A stretch of 64,000 nucleotides of DNA from positions 682,001-746,000 of the forward strand of contig NZ_CP155620.1 of NCBI RefSeq assembly GCF_040008265.1, given 5' to 3'. The notes below the pieces were generated by a model. It was not told the DNA's origin. It did no database searches and saw nothing but the letters and a program-made list of their open reading frames with translations. Shown here in pieces: positions 63,298 to 64,000 of this stretch (position 1 is its first letter; each line of letters opens with the position of its first letter). The translations under genes and the position numbers were made by a program. This DNA is from Campylobacter sp. CCS1377 (GTDB taxonomy: Bacteria > Campylobacterota > Campylobacteria > Campylobacterales > Campylobacteraceae).

Positions 63298-64000
63298 AAA
63301 AAACAAACACAAATGCTTTTAAGCAAGCCTGTGAATACATAGTTGGTGGAGTTAATTCACCTGTGCGTGCCTTTTTAAATGTGGAAAGTGAGCCGATTTT
63401 CATTGATCATGGAAAAGATGCTTTGCTTGTGGATATTGAAGGAAAAAGCTATATTGATTATGTTCAAAGTTGGGGACCTTTGCTTTTTGGGCATTGTGAT
63501 AAGGATATAGTGAAGGCTTGCAAAAAAGCCTTAAAAAAAGGCTCAAGTTTTGGTGCGCCAACCTTGGCTGAAACAAAGCTTGCAAAGCTTGTGTTGCAAG
63601 ATTTTCCTCATCTTAGCAAAATTCGCTTTGTAAATAGCGGCACTGAAGCGACTATGAGTGCTATTCGTCTTGCAAGAGGTTTTACGGGTAGAGAAAAGAT
63701 TATGAAATTTGAAGGTTGTTATCATGGGCATTCTGATTCTTTGCTAGTGAGTGCAGGAAGTGGGGCTGCGACTTTTAATACTCCAAGTTCTTTGGGAGTT
63801 TTAAATGAACTTGCGCAAAAAACTTTAGTAGCAACTTATAATGATATACAAAGTGTTAAAGCTTTATTTGATGAGCACAGGGATATTGCTTGCGTTATTA
63901 TTGAGCCTATTGCTGGAAATATGGGCTTAGTGCCTGCTAAACAAGAATTTTTGGAAGAATTAAGTGAATTATGTAAGGAAAATGGAACTTTGCTTATTTT
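63294..64000 (+). CDS. hemL: glutamate-1-semialdehyde 2,1-aminomutase, 3' end outside the window
   Basis: Converts glutamate-1-semialdehyde to 5-aminolevulinate, the C5 route to heme. About 235 of roughly 425 residues are visible and the frame is open at the right edge. The N-terminal [27 protein letters not shown] near residues 60-70, the PLP-binding [20 protein letters not shown] near residues 118-137, and [17 protein letters not shown] near residues 143-159 are clear. The catalytic Lys would lie beyond the window. ATG 63294 overlaps the cytochrome stop by four bases, with AAGG in front. Confidence 0.97.
   Translation, partial: MKKTNTNAFKQACEYIVGGVNSPVRAFLNVESEPIFIDHGKDALLVDIEGKSYIDYVQSWGPLLFGHCDKDIVKACKKALKKGSSFGAPTLAETKLAKLVLQDFPHLSKIRFVNSGTEATMSAIRLARGFTGREKIMKFEGCYHGHSDSLLVSAGSGAATFNTPSSLGVLNELAQKTLVATYNDIQSVKALFDEHRDIACVIIEPIAGNMGLVPAKQEFLEELSELCKENGTLLI

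Noticed and set aside
1-64000. CRISPR arrays, insertion sequences, rRNA genes
   Set aside because: No regularly spaced repeats, no transposase frame or terminal inverted repeats, and no rRNA motifs were found in the window.

Overview
The window is a 64 kb piece of an AT-rich Epsilonproteobacterial (Campylobacterota) chromosome, almost certainly a thermotolerant Campylobacter close to C. jejuni/C. coli. Nearly every housekeeping protein reads like a C. jejuni protein: PNPase, LptD, NrfHA with an all-CXXCH NrfA, a CheB lacking a receiver domain, a CZB-type cytoplasmic chemoreceptor, the hrcA-grpE-dnaK operon, and a Sec-containing SelW. A poly-G slippage tract of the kind typical of the genus is also present. 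The gene blocks are not in the order I remember for C. jejuni NCTC 11168, so this is either another species or a rearranged chromosome. I cannot name the species from sequence alone.

Layout. 1-9.8 kb (+ strand): end of an unknown coiled-coil protein, a structured RNA that looks like 6S RNA, then purD, an RDD membrane protein, lptD, pnp, a family-6 UDG-like glycosylase, and an LTA-synthase/sulfatase-like membrane enzyme split by a 9-G tract (phase OFF here). 9.8-16.4 kb: MFS transporter, low-MW phosphatase, ppk, the nitrite-ammonification pair nrfH-nrfA, and tRNA-Ser(GCU). 16.4-19.3 kb: first accessory patch, holding a 426-aa protein of unknown function followed by gene fragments and frameshifted genes. 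19.3-27.2 kb: peptidoglycan O-acetylation genes (ape1, patB, patA), ferritin, a DnaQ-like exonuclease, rpe, rpmB, a DUF465 protein, a cytoplasmic chemoreceptor and a NUDIX hydrolase. 27.4-37.3 kb: second and larger accessory patch, a tight five-gene minus-strand operon (membrane protein, class-3 lipase, PAAR-like protein, 1163-aa protein, 428-aa paralog of the first-patch protein) plus decayed relatives. 37.4-64 kb: core genes, namely dnaK-grpE-hrcA, DHH phosphoesterase, flhA, an Rrf2 regulator, rpsO, rseP, pgsA, prs, cheR-cheB, rpiB-apt-dedA-pepA-ychF, a Crp/Fnr regulator divergent from a TehA-like transporter, an AEC transporter, dnaE, selW, a DJ-1 protein, folD, a cytochrome c and the start of hemL.

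The most distinctive region is the pair of accessory patches. They share a paralogous gene (426/428 aa), the C-terminal tail of the 1163-aa gene, and the N-terminal segment of a lipase family. Around these sit small membrane or lipoprotein genes, several broken by single-base homopolymer contractions. I infer a polymorphic secreted-effector system: a PAAR-like protein with a lipase, possible immunity proteins and displaced older cassettes. No secretion-apparatus gene (Hcp, VgrG, sheath) is present in the window, so the export route is unknown.

Other points that ordinary annotation may miss: the selenoprotein W gene with its in-frame TGA and a downstream hairpin, two short proteins (48 and 49 aa), a degenerate CIRCE operator in front of hrcA, and the 6S-like RNA upstream of purD.
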